This document shows, one piece after another, positions 5,810-14,153 of a stretch of 43,156 nt of DNA (positions within the stretch are counted from its first letter, which is position 1; every line of letters begins with the position of its first letter). Under the pieces are notes generated by a model. The model was not told the origin of the DNA. It worked only from the letters and a program-made list of their open reading frames with translations, and did not search any database. The stretch spans positions 1-43,156 of the forward strand of contig NZ_CALTZE010000009.1 in the NCBI RefSeq assembly GCF_943913695.1, given 5' to 3'. Both the position numbers and the translations under genes were made by a program. The stretch comes from an uncultured Marmoricola sp. Lineage in GTDB: Bacteria; Actinomycetota; Actinomycetes; Propionibacteriales; Nocardioidaceae.

Positions 5810-7093
5810 TCACTCCCGCCGGTGGAAGCGCACCTGGTTGTCAGGAGTGAGCTCGTGGTCGAAGGCGGGGTCGTGGATGCGGCGGTGGTGGGGGCCGCAG
5901 AGGAGGCGGCCGTTGGCCAGGTCGGTGGGTCCGCTCTGTGACCAGGGCCGATCGTGGTGGGCGTGGCACATGCTCGCCGGGATGTCGCAGTGCTCGGCGG
6001 TGCAGCCGCCGTCGCGCAGCGTCAGCGCGAGGCGCTGTGCCTTGGAGAACAGCCGCGCCGACTCCCCCAGGTCGAGTGGCTGGCTGCGCGTGCCGAGCAC
6101 GACCGGCAGCAGGCGGTGACTGCATGCCAGCCGTCGCGCCTCGCCTGCGGAGATCCGCAGGCCGGTGTCGAGCGTGGCGACTCCGGGCTGCTGCTCCTCG
6201 TCGGTGAGCCGATCGACGTCGACCTGCACCACCACGGTCGCGTCGCCGCCCCCGCTGGTGGGCAGGTCGCGCGCGCCCAGGCGCTCGATGAGCTCGCACA
6301 GCGCGCGGCCACGCCGCACCTCCACCGGCTCGCGCCCCACCCGCTCGGCATCGGTCGTGGCTCGGGCGGGGTTCATGAGGGCGTGCAGCGCCTTCTTGAG
6401 CATCTCGCCGTGCAGGTCGGAGATCGCGAAGCGCCCGTGGGTGACGCCCTCGCCGTCGCGCCACATGCGCAGCGAGGTCTTGCGCTCGGCGCGCGCCTCC
6501 TGCCGCGCCAGCCGCTCGCCCTCCGCGGCCTCGGCGACCTCGGGAGCGATCACCTCGTAGATCTTCTCGCCCAGCTCCTCGAGCTGCTCGGGGGCGAAGG
6601 ACGCCGCGAGCTCCACCAGGTGACGCTCGGCTGCCTCGACCTGGTCGCAGGTCACGGCGTAGGGCCCCTCCTGGGGCAGCCGCTCGATCGCCCGCTTGAT
6701 CACCTTGGCCTGGTCGAGCGACACGGTGCCGGCGCGCATGCCGGCCTCGAGGTGCTGGTAGCGGCACAGCAGGTCGGCGACCCGCAGGTCGGCCCGGGCG
6801 GTGCTGCGCCGCTGCTGGAGCGTGGCGTGCAGCCAGTCGGCCACGGACGACGCCCCCGTTGCCAGCGCGGCCCCGGACCGCTCGGACTCGACCAGCACCT
6901 CGAGCCGCAGCGCGTCGAGCTGTGCCTCGACCTTGGCCAGCAGGGTCAGGGTCGCGAGCTGCTCATCTGAGGCCATCGACCACACCGGGGGCCCCGCCAC
7001 GGTCTCGTCGAGCTGCTCCGAGAGCCGCTGCACCAGCACCGCGACCGGGTGCGTCAGCACCGCGTCGGCGGGGGCGGGAAGGGTCTCGGTCAC
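5810..7093 (-). CDS. DUF222 / HNH endonuclease domain protein (13E12 family)
   Basis: About 427 residues from GTG 7093; an in-frame ATG at 7192 would add 33 residues and neither start has a clear ribosome site. The N-terminal two-thirds is DUF222: helical, with SVADWLHATLQQ and AGTVSLDQAKVI. The C-terminus has the HNH nuclease module: CTAEHCDIP, CHAHHDRPW, then LANGRLLCGPHHRRIHD, with the two histidines and asparagine of the active site. These proteins are highly multicopy in actinobacteria (the mycobacterial 13E12 repeat family) and often behave as mobile DNA. Their biological role is unsettled. A repeat element lies 140 bp upstream (7236-7299). Confidence 0.88.
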   Translation of the reverse strand: MTETLPAPADAVLTHPVAVLVQRLSEQLDETVAGPPVWSMASDEQLATLTLLAKVEAQLDALRLEVLVESERSGAALATGASSVADWLHATLQQRRSTARADLRVADLLCRYQHLEAGMRAGTVSLDQAKVIKRAIERLPQEGPYAVTCDQVEAAERHLVELAASFAPEQLEELGEKIYEVIAPEVAEAAEGERLARQEARAERKTSLRMWRDGEGVTHGRFAISDLHGEMLKKALHALMNPARATTDAERVGREPVEVRRGRALCELIERLGARDLPTSGGGDATVVVQVDVDRLTDEEQQPGVATLDTGLRISAGEARRLACSHRLLPVVLGTRSQPLDLGESARLFSKAQRLALTLRDGGCTAEHCDIPASMCHAHHDRPWSQSGPTDLANGRLLCGPHHRRIHDPAFDHELTPDNQVRFHRRE

Positions 7094-7235
7094 AGGACGA
7101 GTCAAGCAGCGACCTCCGACAGTTTCGCGCCGCTGGCCTGCGCTGATCTCGACATGTGGATGCCGAACCGAACACCCCATCGAAGTCTCCATCGCGCCTT
7201 AGCGGTGGCCGGGAGGTCCGTCGTCTCACTGCGTC

Positions 7236-7299
7236 TCGAGGCCCTCGCTGGCGCTCGGGCACCTCGACCAGCTTTGGGGGGCCGGGCACCTCGACCAGC
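7236..7299. repeat. Intergenic palindromic/direct repeat unit
   Basis: GGGCACCTCGACCAGC occurs twice, at 7257-7272 and 7284-7299. The first copy also forms an imperfect hairpin with TCGAGG at 7236-7241 pairing with CCTCGA at 7262-7267. The sequence resembles intergenic hairpin repeats that I recall as frequent in Nocardioides genomes. It lies between the DUF222/HNH gene and the TetR gene. Confidence 0.55.
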
Positions 7300-7326
7300 G
7301 CGCCGACGGTCGGCTTCGTCACACGT

Positions 7327-7351
7327 GTGCAACTGCGAGTTGCACTAGGCT
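7327..7351 (+). promoter_or_regulatory. TetR operator and -10 box
   Basis: A perfect inverted repeat GTGCAACT-GCG-AGTTGCAC (7327-7345) abuts a -10 box TAGGCT (7346-7351), which ends six bases before the ATG at 7358. The operator thus covers the -35 region of a probably leaderless promoter, so the TetR protein very likely represses itself. A half-site GAGTTACAC (9499-9507, 8 of 9 bases like GAGTTGCAC) lies in the fabG4 promoter region. Confidence 0.75.
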
Positions 7352-7357
7352 GACGCC

Positions 7358-8059
7358 ATGTCACCGCCACGTCTGCGCGCCGTCGGCCCCGACGAGCGAC
7401 CGGCGCCCCGTCAGCCTGCGGCGGCGCGGCGGCGGGCCCGGGAGGCCGAGATCCTGGCAGCCACCCGGGAGCTCTTCGACCGCACCGGGGTCCGCGACGC
7501 CCAGATCGAAGACATCGCCAATGCCGTCGGCGTCAACCGCGCGATCATCTACCGCCACTTCTCCGGCAAGGAGGAGCTCTTCGCGCTCACCCTGGTCAGC
7601 TACCTCGAGGACCTCGGCGAGGCCCTGGCGGCGGCTGCCGCGTCACGGCGTACGCCGGCCACGCGGCTGGCCGCGGTGACCGAGGCCTTCGTCGACTTCG
7701 GCATCGAGCACCCTGCCTTCGTCGACTGCGCGCTGACGATCATGCGGCGCCCCGGGCCCGAGCTGCTCGAGGAGATCAGCGAGAGCGCGATGTTCCGACT
7801 GGGTCGCGGCATCTCCACGTGCCTGGCGCACCTGCGCGAGGTCATCGAGGCGGGCAACGCCTCGGGCGACTTCCACGTCGACGACCCGGTGCTGCTGGCC
7901 AACCACATGTATGCCAGCGGGCTCGGCGCCCTGCAGCTGGCCCGCGTCGGGATGCTGGTGCGCGAGCAGTCACCCGGTGTGCCGGCGATCGCGCCGGTGT
8001 CGGCCGACGACGTCAAGCGCTACGTCGTGCGCACCGCGCAGGCGCTCGCGGCCGGCTGA
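7358..8059 (+). CDS. TetR-family transcriptional regulator of the fatty-acid block
   Basis: This encodes 233 residues. The N-terminal helix-turn-helix is typical TetR: ILAATRELFDRTGVRDAQIE, then DIANAVGVNRAIIYRHFSGK and EELFALTLVSY. The C-terminal ligand domain is helical and probably senses an acyl-CoA or lipid, judging from its neighbours. It converges on fadA2 (46 bp between stops), and fabG4-htdX lie beyond. The operator in its own promoter and a half-site before fabG4 suggest it controls the block. The ligand is unknown. Confidence 0.88.
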   Translation: MSPPRLRAVGPDERPAPRQPAAARRRAREAEILAATRELFDRTGVRDAQIEDIANAVGVNRAIIYRHFSGKEELFALTLVSYLEDLGEALAAAAASRRTPATRLAAVTEAFVDFGIEHPAFVDCALTIMRRPGPELLEEISESAMFRLGRGISTCLAHLREVIEAGNASGDFHVDDPVLLANHMYASGLGALQLARVGMLVREQSPGVPAIAPVSADDVKRYVVRTAQALAAG

Positions 8060-8105
8060 ACGAGACCGGCTGACCGCGAGCGCCGCGCGCAGGCTCAGCG
8101 CAGGC

Positions 8106-9386
8106 TCAGCGCTCCAGGATCGCGACGACGCCCTGGCCGCCGGCGGCGCAGACCGAGATCAGTCCGCGGCCGGAGCCCCGCTCCTCGAGCAGCTTGGCGA
8201 GGTTGGCCACGATCCGCGCGCCGGTGGCGGCGAAGGGGTGACCGGCGGCCAGCGAGGAGCCGTTGACGTTGAGCTTGGTGCGGTCGATGGAGCCCAGCGG
8301 CTCGTCGAGGCCGAGGCGCTCCTTGCAGAAGACCGGGTCCTCCCAGGCGGCCAGCGTCGAGAGCACCTGCGAGGCGAAGGCCTCGTGGATCTCGTAGAAG
8401 TCGAAGTCCTGCAGCGTCAGGCCGTTGCGCTGCAGCAGCCGGGCGGCGGCGTACGCCGGCGCCATCAGCAGCCCCTCGCCCCCGTGCACGAAGTCGACGG
8501 CCGCGGTCTCGGCGTCGACGAAGTAGGCGCGCGGCTGCATGCCGTGGGCCTCGGCCCACTCCTCGCTGGCGAGCAGCACGGTCGAGGCGCCGTCGGTGAG
8601 CGGGGTGGAGTTGGCCGCGGTCATGGTGGCCGCCTCGCCCTTGCCGAAGACCGGCTTCAGCGTGGCGAGCTTCTCCACCGAGGAGTCCGGACGCAGGTTC
8701 TGGTCGCGGTCGAGGCCGTGGAAGGGCGTGATCAGGTCGTCCTGGAAGCCGCGGTCGTAGGACGCCGCGAGGCGCTGGTGGGAGGCGACGGCGAGCTCGT
8801 CCTGGGCCTCGCGGGTGATCCGCCACTCCAGCGCGGTCAGGGCGGCGTGCTCGCCCATGGAGAGCCGGGTGCGCGGCTCGCCGTTGCTGGGGATGGCCGG
8901 CACCAGGTGCGCGGGGCGGACCTTGGCCAGCGCGGCCAGGCGGCCCTGCAGCGTCTTGGCGCGGTTGGCCTCGAGCAGGATCTTGCGCAGCTTCTCCCCC
9001 ACGGCGATGGGGGCGTCGGAGGTGGTGTCGGAGCCCCCGGCGACGCCCGAGTCGATCTGGCCGAGCGCGATCTTGTTGGCGACGTAGATCGCGGCCTGCA
9101 GGCCGGTGCCGCACGCCTGCTGCAGGTCGACGGCCGGGGTCTCCGGCGCCAGCCGCGAGCCGAGCACCGCCTCGCGGGTCAGGTTGAAGTCGCGGCTGTG
9201 CTTGAGCACGGCGCCGGCGGCGACCTCGCCCAGGCGCTCGCCCTGCAGCCCGTTGCGGGTCGCCAGGCCGTCGAGGGCGGCGGTGAGCATCTCCTGGTTG
9301 GAGGCCGTCGCGTAGACGGTGTTGCTGCGGGCGAAGGGGATGCGGTTGCCACCGAGCACGGCGACGCGACGGGTCTCCTGCGGCAT
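8106..9386 (-). CDS. fadA2: Thiolase / acetyl-CoA acyltransferase (FadA2-like)
   Basis: This encodes 426 residues and performs thiolytic cleavage of 3-ketoacyl-CoA, or the reverse condensation. The active-site residues are all present: nucleophile Cys92 in QQACGTGLQAA, His383 in AAGHPFAATG, and Cys413 in SVCAAGGQG. The arrangement, divergent from fabG4 followed by htdX, matches the mycobacterial fadA2/fabG4/htdX locus, which supports the name. An alternative label is FadI-type acetyl-CoA acetyltransferase. GAGGAG lies about ten bases before the ATG. The 182-bp divergent region carries the direct repeats AGTTA at 9500-9504 and 9512-9516. Confidence 0.9.
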   Translation of the reverse strand: MPQETRRVAVLGGNRIPFARSNTVYATASNQEMLTAALDGLATRNGLQGERLGEVAAGAVLKHSRDFNLTREAVLGSRLAPETPAVDLQQACGTGLQAAIYVANKIALGQIDSGVAGGSDTTSDAPIAVGEKLRKILLEANRAKTLQGRLAALAKVRPAHLVPAIPSNGEPRTRLSMGEHAALTALEWRITREAQDELAVASHQRLAASYDRGFQDDLITPFHGLDRDQNLRPDSSVEKLATLKPVFGKGEAATMTAANSTPLTDGASTVLLASEEWAEAHGMQPRAYFVDAETAAVDFVHGGEGLLMAPAYAAARLLQRNGLTLQDFDFYEIHEAFASQVLSTLAAWEDPVFCKERLGLDEPLGSIDRTKLNVNGSSLAAGHPFAATGARIVANLAKLLEERGSGRGLISVCAAGGQGVVAILER

Positions 9387-9568
9387 GATCAGGTCAGCTC
9401 CTCATGAGTCAGTGATGGCCCCGGAGGGCACTGCCATGGTGCCCCCGAGGACGACGGAACTGAACTGCATGAGGGGCACGTCACGAAGAGTGGACGCTGA
9501 GTTACACGCGCAGTTAGCGTTGCGTCGTACTGTCGAGTAGCCACACGCACGCCACTGTAGAGGAAGCC

Positions 9569-10900
9569 ATGAGCGACCGGTACCAGTTCTTCACCTCCAC
9601 CCCCGTCGGCAAGTTCCTGGTCAAGAACCTCGGCCTGCCCGACCCGGTGCGGCTCGACCGGTGGCGCGAGGGCGCCCCGCTCGTCGACGGGGTCGTGGCG
9701 ACCGGCGGCAACGGCCGCCTCGCCAAGTCGGTCACCACCACCCTCGACACGCTCGGCATCACCAACGTGGGCGTCCCCGACCCCGCTCAGCGCTACCGCG
9801 GGCTCGTCTTCGACGCGACCGGGCTGGAGACCGCCGCCGACCTGGTCGCTCTGCAGCAGTTCTTCACCCCGCTGCTGCGCAGCCTCGAGCCGTGCGCGCG
9901 GGTGCTCGTGCTCGGCACCCTGCCCGACCAGGTCGAGGGCAGCGAGCGCGTCGCGCAGCGCGCCCTGGAGGGCTTCACCCGCTCGCTGGGCAAGGAGATC
10001 GGGCGCGGCAGCACCGTCAACCTGGTCTACGTCGCCCCCGGCGCCGAGGAGGCGCTGGAGTCGACGCTGGCCTTCTACCTCTCCCCCAAGAGCGCCTACG
10101 TCTCCGGCCAGGTCGTGCGCATCGGCGCCACCGGCACCACCGCCGAGCCGGTCGCCGACCGCACCCGGCCGCTGGACGGCAAGGTCGCCATCGTCACCGG
10201 CGCCTCGCGCGGCATCGGCGAGCAGATCGCCCGCGTGCTGCACCGCGACGGCGCCACCGTGCTCGGCATCGACGTGCCGCAGGCCGCCAGCGAGCTGCAG
10301 GGCGTGATGCGCGAGATCGGCGGCGACCGCCTGGTCCTCGACATCACCGCCAAGGACGCACCGCAGCGCATCGCCCAGCACGTGCGCGAGAAGTTCGGCC
10401 AGGTGCACGCCGTAGTGCACAACGCCGGCATCACCCGCGACAAGAAGCTCGCCAACATGGACGCCGACCGCTGGAGCTCGGTGATCGCGGTCAACCTCAC
10501 CGCACCCGAGCGGATCAGCCGCGAGCTGCTCGCCCAGGAGCTCATCGCTCCCAACGGCCGCATCGTCGGGGTCTCCTCGATCGCCGGCATCGCGGGCAAC
10601 CTCGGCCAGACCAACTACGCCGCCTCCAAGGCCGGCGTCATCGGCCTGGTCGACGCCCTGGCCCCCGAGCTCGGCGGCGGCATCACCGTCAACGCCGTGG
10701 CGCCCGGGTTCATCGTCACCCAGATGACCGCCGCGGTGCCCTTCGCCACCCGCGAGGTCGGCCAGCGGATGAACGCCCTGGCGCAGGGCGGGCTGCCGGT
10801 CGACGTCGCCGAGGCGATCGCGTGGTACCTCGACCCGGGCTCGACCGCCGTCAACGGCAACGTCGTGCGGGTCTGCGGCCAGATGATGCTGGGCGCCTGA
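9569..10900 (+). CDS. fabG4: High-molecular-weight 3-oxoacyl reductase (FabG4)
   Basis: This encodes 443 residues, the length of the two-domain FabG4 type rather than the roughly 245 of ordinary FabG. Residues 1-195 form a degenerate Rossmann/flavodoxin-like domain. Residues 203-443 are the active short-chain dehydrogenase: TGASRGIG (210-217) binds the cofactor, HNAG surrounds Asn285, and the catalytic set is Ser337, Tyr350 and Lys354. It reduces 3-ketoacyl-ACP or -CoA, with NADH preferred by characterised homologues. AGAGGA lies seven bases upstream of the ATG. Its stop overlaps the start of htdX by one base (TGATG), so reductase and dehydratase are made together. Confidence 0.92.
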   Translation: MSDRYQFFTSTPVGKFLVKNLGLPDPVRLDRWREGAPLVDGVVATGGNGRLAKSVTTTLDTLGITNVGVPDPAQRYRGLVFDATGLETAADLVALQQFFTPLLRSLEPCARVLVLGTLPDQVEGSERVAQRALEGFTRSLGKEIGRGSTVNLVYVAPGAEEALESTLAFYLSPKSAYVSGQVVRIGATGTTAEPVADRTRPLDGKVAIVTGASRGIGEQIARVLHRDGATVLGIDVPQAASELQGVMREIGGDRLVLDITAKDAPQRIAQHVREKFGQVHAVVHNAGITRDKKLANMDADRWSSVIAVNLTAPERISRELLAQELIAPNGRIVGVSSIAGIAGNLGQTNYAASKAGVIGLVDALAPELGGGITVNAVAPGFIVTQMTAAVPFATREVGQRMNALAQGGLPVDVAEAIAWYLDPGSTAVNGNVVRVCGQMMLGA

Positions 10901-11772
10901 TGACCGACCGCACCGTGCAGGGCGAGCCCGGCGGGCTCGGGCTGATGCTCAAGGCGGCCCTGCCCGTGCTGCCCGGCGCGAGCCTGGTGCCGGGCGTGGC
11001 CAAGCGGGGCCGGGAGCTGCCCGACCTCACGCTGCACCGCGCCGACGTGGTCGTCGACCCGCAGCACGTGGCGGCGTACGCCGAGGTGTGCGGCTTCGAG
11101 CCCAGCCAGGCGCTGCCGCTCACCTATCCCCACATGCTGGCCTTCGGGCTGCACATGGGGATCATGACCGACCGCGACTTCCCCTTCCCCGCCGTCGGCA
11201 CGGTGCACCTGGCCAACGCGATCACCCAGCACCGCTCGATCGCGCCCACCGAGCGGCTCGACGTCAGCGCCACGGCGCGTGACCTGCGCCCGCACCCCAA
11301 GGGGCGGGTCTTCGACCTGGCCACCACGGTGCGCTCCGGCGAGCAGACCGTGTGGGAGTCGACCTCGACCTACCTGCGGGTGGGCGGTGGCGAGCAGACC
11401 GCCCCGGCACCTGCCGACTTCGAGGTCGTCGCCGGCACCGGCACCACGTGGCGCCTGCCGGGCGACCTGGGCCGCCGCTACGCCCGCGTCTCCGGCGACC
11501 ACAACCCGATCCACCTCTACCCGCTGACCGCGCGGGCCTTCGGCTTCAAGCGCCAGATCGCGCACGGCATGTGGACCAAGGCCCGCAGCGTCGCGACCTT
11601 CGCCTCACGGCTGGGCGACAGCGCGACGGTCGAGGTGCAGTTCAAGAAGCCGGTCTTCCTGCCCGGCACGGTCGCCTTCGGCTCGCGCGTGCTCGACGAG
11701 GGTCTCGACTTCTCCCTGACCGACCCCCGCAGCGGCAAGCCGCACCTGCTCGGCCGCGCCCGCCGGCACTGA
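10900..11772 (+). CDS. htdX: MaoC-like 3-hydroxyacyl dehydratase (HtdX-like)
   Basis: This encodes 290 residues with two hot-dog halves. The C-terminal half carries the R-specific hydratase motif YARVSGDHNPIHLY with catalytic Asp200 and His205, then AFGFKRQIAHGMW. It dehydrates 3-hydroxyacyl-CoA or -ACP, the step after FabG4. The start overlaps the fabG4 stop by one base. Its own stop is followed at once by the stop of the convergent peptidase gene: both sit in TGATCA (11770-11775), with no base between the genes. Substrate chain length is not predictable. Confidence 0.9.
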   Translation: MTDRTVQGEPGGLGLMLKAALPVLPGASLVPGVAKRGRELPDLTLHRADVVVDPQHVAAYAEVCGFEPSQALPLTYPHMLAFGLHMGIMTDRDFPFPAVGTVHLANAITQHRSIAPTERLDVSATARDLRPHPKGRVFDLATTVRSGEQTVWESTSTYLRVGGGEQTAPAPADFEVVAGTGTTWRLPGDLGRRYARVSGDHNPIHLYPLTARAFGFKRQIAHGMWTKARSVATFASRLGDSATVEVQFKKPVFLPGTVAFGSRVLDEGLDFSLTDPRSGKPHLLGRARRH

Positions 11773-13173
11773 TCAGCGTCGGGCGCCCAGCCTCACCACG
11801 GTGGTGCGCGCCGTGCCGGAGCTGACCTGACGCTGCAGGAACTGGCCGGTCGAGGGGCGCCAGACGCCGACGTCGTCGACGTCGTCGCCGTCCCAGTCGC
11901 CCACGACGGGCAGGTCGCCGGAGGTGCCGTAGGTGACGCGCTGCGTCGTGCCCGACGGCGTACGCAGGCTCCACGCACCGGTCGCGGGGTTGAACCTGCC
12001 CACCTCGTCCTTGCCGTCGCCGTCCCAGTCGCCCACGACCGGGACCTCACCCGCGGCGCCGTAGGCGACCGTGCGCACGCTCAGGTCGGGCCAGCGCAGG
12101 TAGAAGGTGCGGTTGGACCAGCGGTACCAGCCCAGCTCCGCGCGGCCGTCGCCGTTCCAGTCGCCGGCGAGGGGCACGTCGTGGGCCCCGCCGACACCGG
12201 CGACCGTGGCGACCGCCCCGGTGCGGCTGCGCAGCTGCCAGGTGGTCGACCCGAGAGCCTTGCTGCCGAGCTGGGAGGCCCTGTCGCCGTCGTAGTCGCC
12301 GACCACCGGCGTGGACCCCGCCTTGCCCCAGGTCACCTGCGTCAGGGCGCCGGCCGGGCTCCGCATGCGGAAGTAGGCGTTGACCGCCCGGGGCAGCAGC
12401 ACGCCGACCTCGGTGGTGCCGTTGCCGTCCCAGTCACCCGCGACCGGGCGGTCGCCGCAGTTGTTGGAGGCCGCCGTGGCTCCGAAGCGCCACGAGGTGC
12501 GGTTGAACCACGGCGTGAAGTAGCCGCCGTTGAGCCGCTGCTCGAAGTGCAGGTGCGGCCCGGTGGAGTTGCCGCTGGTGCCGAGGTAGCCGATCAGGTC
12601 GCCCTGGTCGACACGCTGCCCGACGCTCGCCGCCAGCGAGTTCAGGTGGGCGTAGAGGGTGGTGTAGCCGCCCCCGTGGTCGACCACGACGTAGCGGCCG
12701 TAGCTGTAGGTCAGCGACCGCACCAGGGTCACCGTGCCCGGCGCCGAGGCGAGCACCGGCTTGCCGAGGTCGGAGGGCGCGTTGAAGTCGACGGAGTAGT
12801 AGCTCGGGCTGTGCCCGCTGCGCGTGGAGCCCGTCCAGGAGGTGCCGCAGACGAAGGGCAGCTCGAAGTCGGGACCGGTCGTCGGCGAGGCGGAGACCCG
12901 CGAGGCCTGGGCGAGCGCCGTACGCGCCTGGGGGCCGGAGAGCCGTGAGCCGTCGCGGGCGTCGAGGTGCAGCGCCGCGGCGAGCTCGGCCGCGTCGGCC
13001 GGCCGGAGGTCGTAGGCGTGCCCGTCAGGGTGCCCGCCGGCCTGAGCGCCGGGGTCCGTACGCCGCTCGGCCGCCCCGGGTGCGGCGAGACCGACACCGA
13101 GCGCGAGCGAGGCGGCCAACGCCATCGCCCCGAGCTGGGTCCGGGGTCGTCGTCGGCTCATCGCGCACCACAT
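11773..13173 (-). CDS. Secreted M23 metallopeptidase with C-terminal VCBS-like repeats
   Basis: This encodes 466 residues from ATG 13173 (GAGAG upstream); ATG 13161 is possible. A Sec signal peptide covers roughly 5-36 (RRRPRTQ, then AMALAASLALGVGLAAPGAA). The LytM/M23 domain follows at about 115-225: SGHSPSYYSVDFNAP, DHGGGYTTLYAHL, and GNSTGPHLHF with the HxH zinc site. The usual His four residues before the Asp is a Tyr; a His eight before it may serve, as in beta-lytic-type members. The C-terminal half has five or more repeats around VVGDWDGDGKDEVG, which look like calcium-binding VCBS/FG-GAP blades. It probably cuts peptidoglycan or protein outside the cell. Confidence 0.88.
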   Translation of the reverse strand: MWCAMSRRRPRTQLGAMALAASLALGVGLAAPGAAERRTDPGAQAGGHPDGHAYDLRPADAAELAAALHLDARDGSRLSGPQARTALAQASRVSASPTTGPDFELPFVCGTSWTGSTRSGHSPSYYSVDFNAPSDLGKPVLASAPGTVTLVRSLTYSYGRYVVVDHGGGYTTLYAHLNSLAASVGQRVDQGDLIGYLGTSGNSTGPHLHFEQRLNGGYFTPWFNRTSWRFGATAASNNCGDRPVAGDWDGNGTTEVGVLLPRAVNAYFRMRSPAGALTQVTWGKAGSTPVVGDYDGDRASQLGSKALGSTTWQLRSRTGAVATVAGVGGAHDVPLAGDWNGDGRAELGWYRWSNRTFYLRWPDLSVRTVAYGAAGEVPVVGDWDGDGKDEVGRFNPATGAWSLRTPSGTTQRVTYGTSGDLPVVGDWDGDDVDDVGVWRPSTGQFLQRQVSSGTARTTVVRLGARR

Positions 13174-13304
13174 CCGTCTCTCGAGTCACACAAGTGATCA
13201 AGAAACTAACCCACATCCGGCGTGTCGTCTGCCTCTTGGGTCGATTCGGGTGTAATGCGCCCGAACTACATCAGTGTGCTTCGATGCCGCCGGCGAGGGA
13301 GCGC

Positions 13305-14147
13305 TCAGGCCGGGCGGTGCCGGATCAGGCCCTCCTGGGCCACCGTGGCCACGAGCTCGCCGGTCTGGGTGAAGACCCGCGCCAGCGCCAGGCCGCGGCC
13401 CCCGGAGGCCGACGGGGAGGTCTGGTCGTAGAGCCACCACCGGTCGGCCCGGAAGGGCCGGTGGAACCAGATCGCGTGGTCCAGGGAGGCAGCCTGCATG
13501 TCGGGGCTGCCGATGTGCAGCCCGTGCGGCACCAGGCTGGCCGCCAGCAGGGTCAGGTCGCTGGCGTAGGTGAAGGCGGCCACCTGGGTGCGCGGGTCGT
13601 CGGGGACCTCGCCGTTGATGCGGATCCACAGCCGCGACCGGGTCAGCACCTCCTCGGGTCGCTCGGCCCCGGCGAAGCGGATGTCGAGCGCCGACCACTC
13701 CCTGTTCCAGCGCTCCGCGTGACGCCCGGAGCCCTGCGTGGCCTCGACCAGGGTGGGGCAGTCCTCGGGTGCCGGCACCTCAGGCATGGGGTCCTGGTGG
13801 TCGAGCCCGGACTCGGGGATCTGGTAGTCGACGGTGAGCGCGAAGATCGGCCGGCCGTGCTGCCGGGCGAGCACCCTCCGGGTGGCGAAGCTGCGACCCT
13901 CGCGCAGGGTGTCGACGTCGTAGACGATCGGTACGGCGGTGTCGCCGGGGCGCAGGAAGTAGGCGTGCAGCGAGTGCACGACGTAGACCTCGGGGACGGT
14001 GCGGGTGGCGGCGGCGAGGGCCTGCGCTGCCACCTGGCCGCCGAAGACGCGCTGCAGCTCGGTGTCGGGCTGCCGCCCTCGGAACAGGTTGTCCTCGATC
14101 GTCTCGAGGTCGAGCAGGTCGACGACCTCGTCGGCGGACTGGGGCAC
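13305..14147 (-). CDS. tesB: Acyl-CoA thioesterase II
   Basis: This encodes 280 residues from GTG 14147. It hydrolyses acyl-CoA to free acid and CoA. The double hot-dog TesB fold is recognised from RVFGGQVAAQALAAA, VHSLHAYFLRPGD, a second half with AAFTYASDLTLL, LDHAIWFHRP and WWLYDQTSPSASGGRGLA, and a terminal GELVATVAQEGLIR. The catalytic Asp and Gln of TesB fit DHAIWF and VAQEG. The length matches the family (about 285). It starts six bases after the stop of the PAC2 gene, so the two form an operon. The 131 bp beyond its stop contain the promoter of the M23 gene. Confidence 0.92.
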   Translation of the reverse strand: MPQSADEVVDLLDLETIEDNLFRGRQPDTELQRVFGGQVAAQALAAATRTVPEVYVVHSLHAYFLRPGDTAVPIVYDVDTLREGRSFATRRVLARQHGRPIFALTVDYQIPESGLDHQDPMPEVPAPEDCPTLVEATQGSGRHAERWNREWSALDIRFAGAERPEEVLTRSRLWIRINGEVPDDPRTQVAAFTYASDLTLLAASLVPHGLHIGSPDMQAASLDHAIWFHRPFRADRWWLYDQTSPSASGGRGLALARVFTQTGELVATVAQEGLIRHRPA

Positions 14148-14153
14148 GGGGGG

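Noticed and set aside
8089..8110. Tandem GCGCAGGCTCA repeat between the TetR and fadA2 stops
   Set aside because: Only two copies, partly within the fadA2 stop region; probably a chance duplication with no visible role.
13174..13304. CRP-like or riboswitch control before the M23 peptidase
   Set aside because: TCAC-ACAA-GTGA near 13184 is a weak inverted repeat with the wrong spacing for CRP, and no ydaO-type core was recognised.
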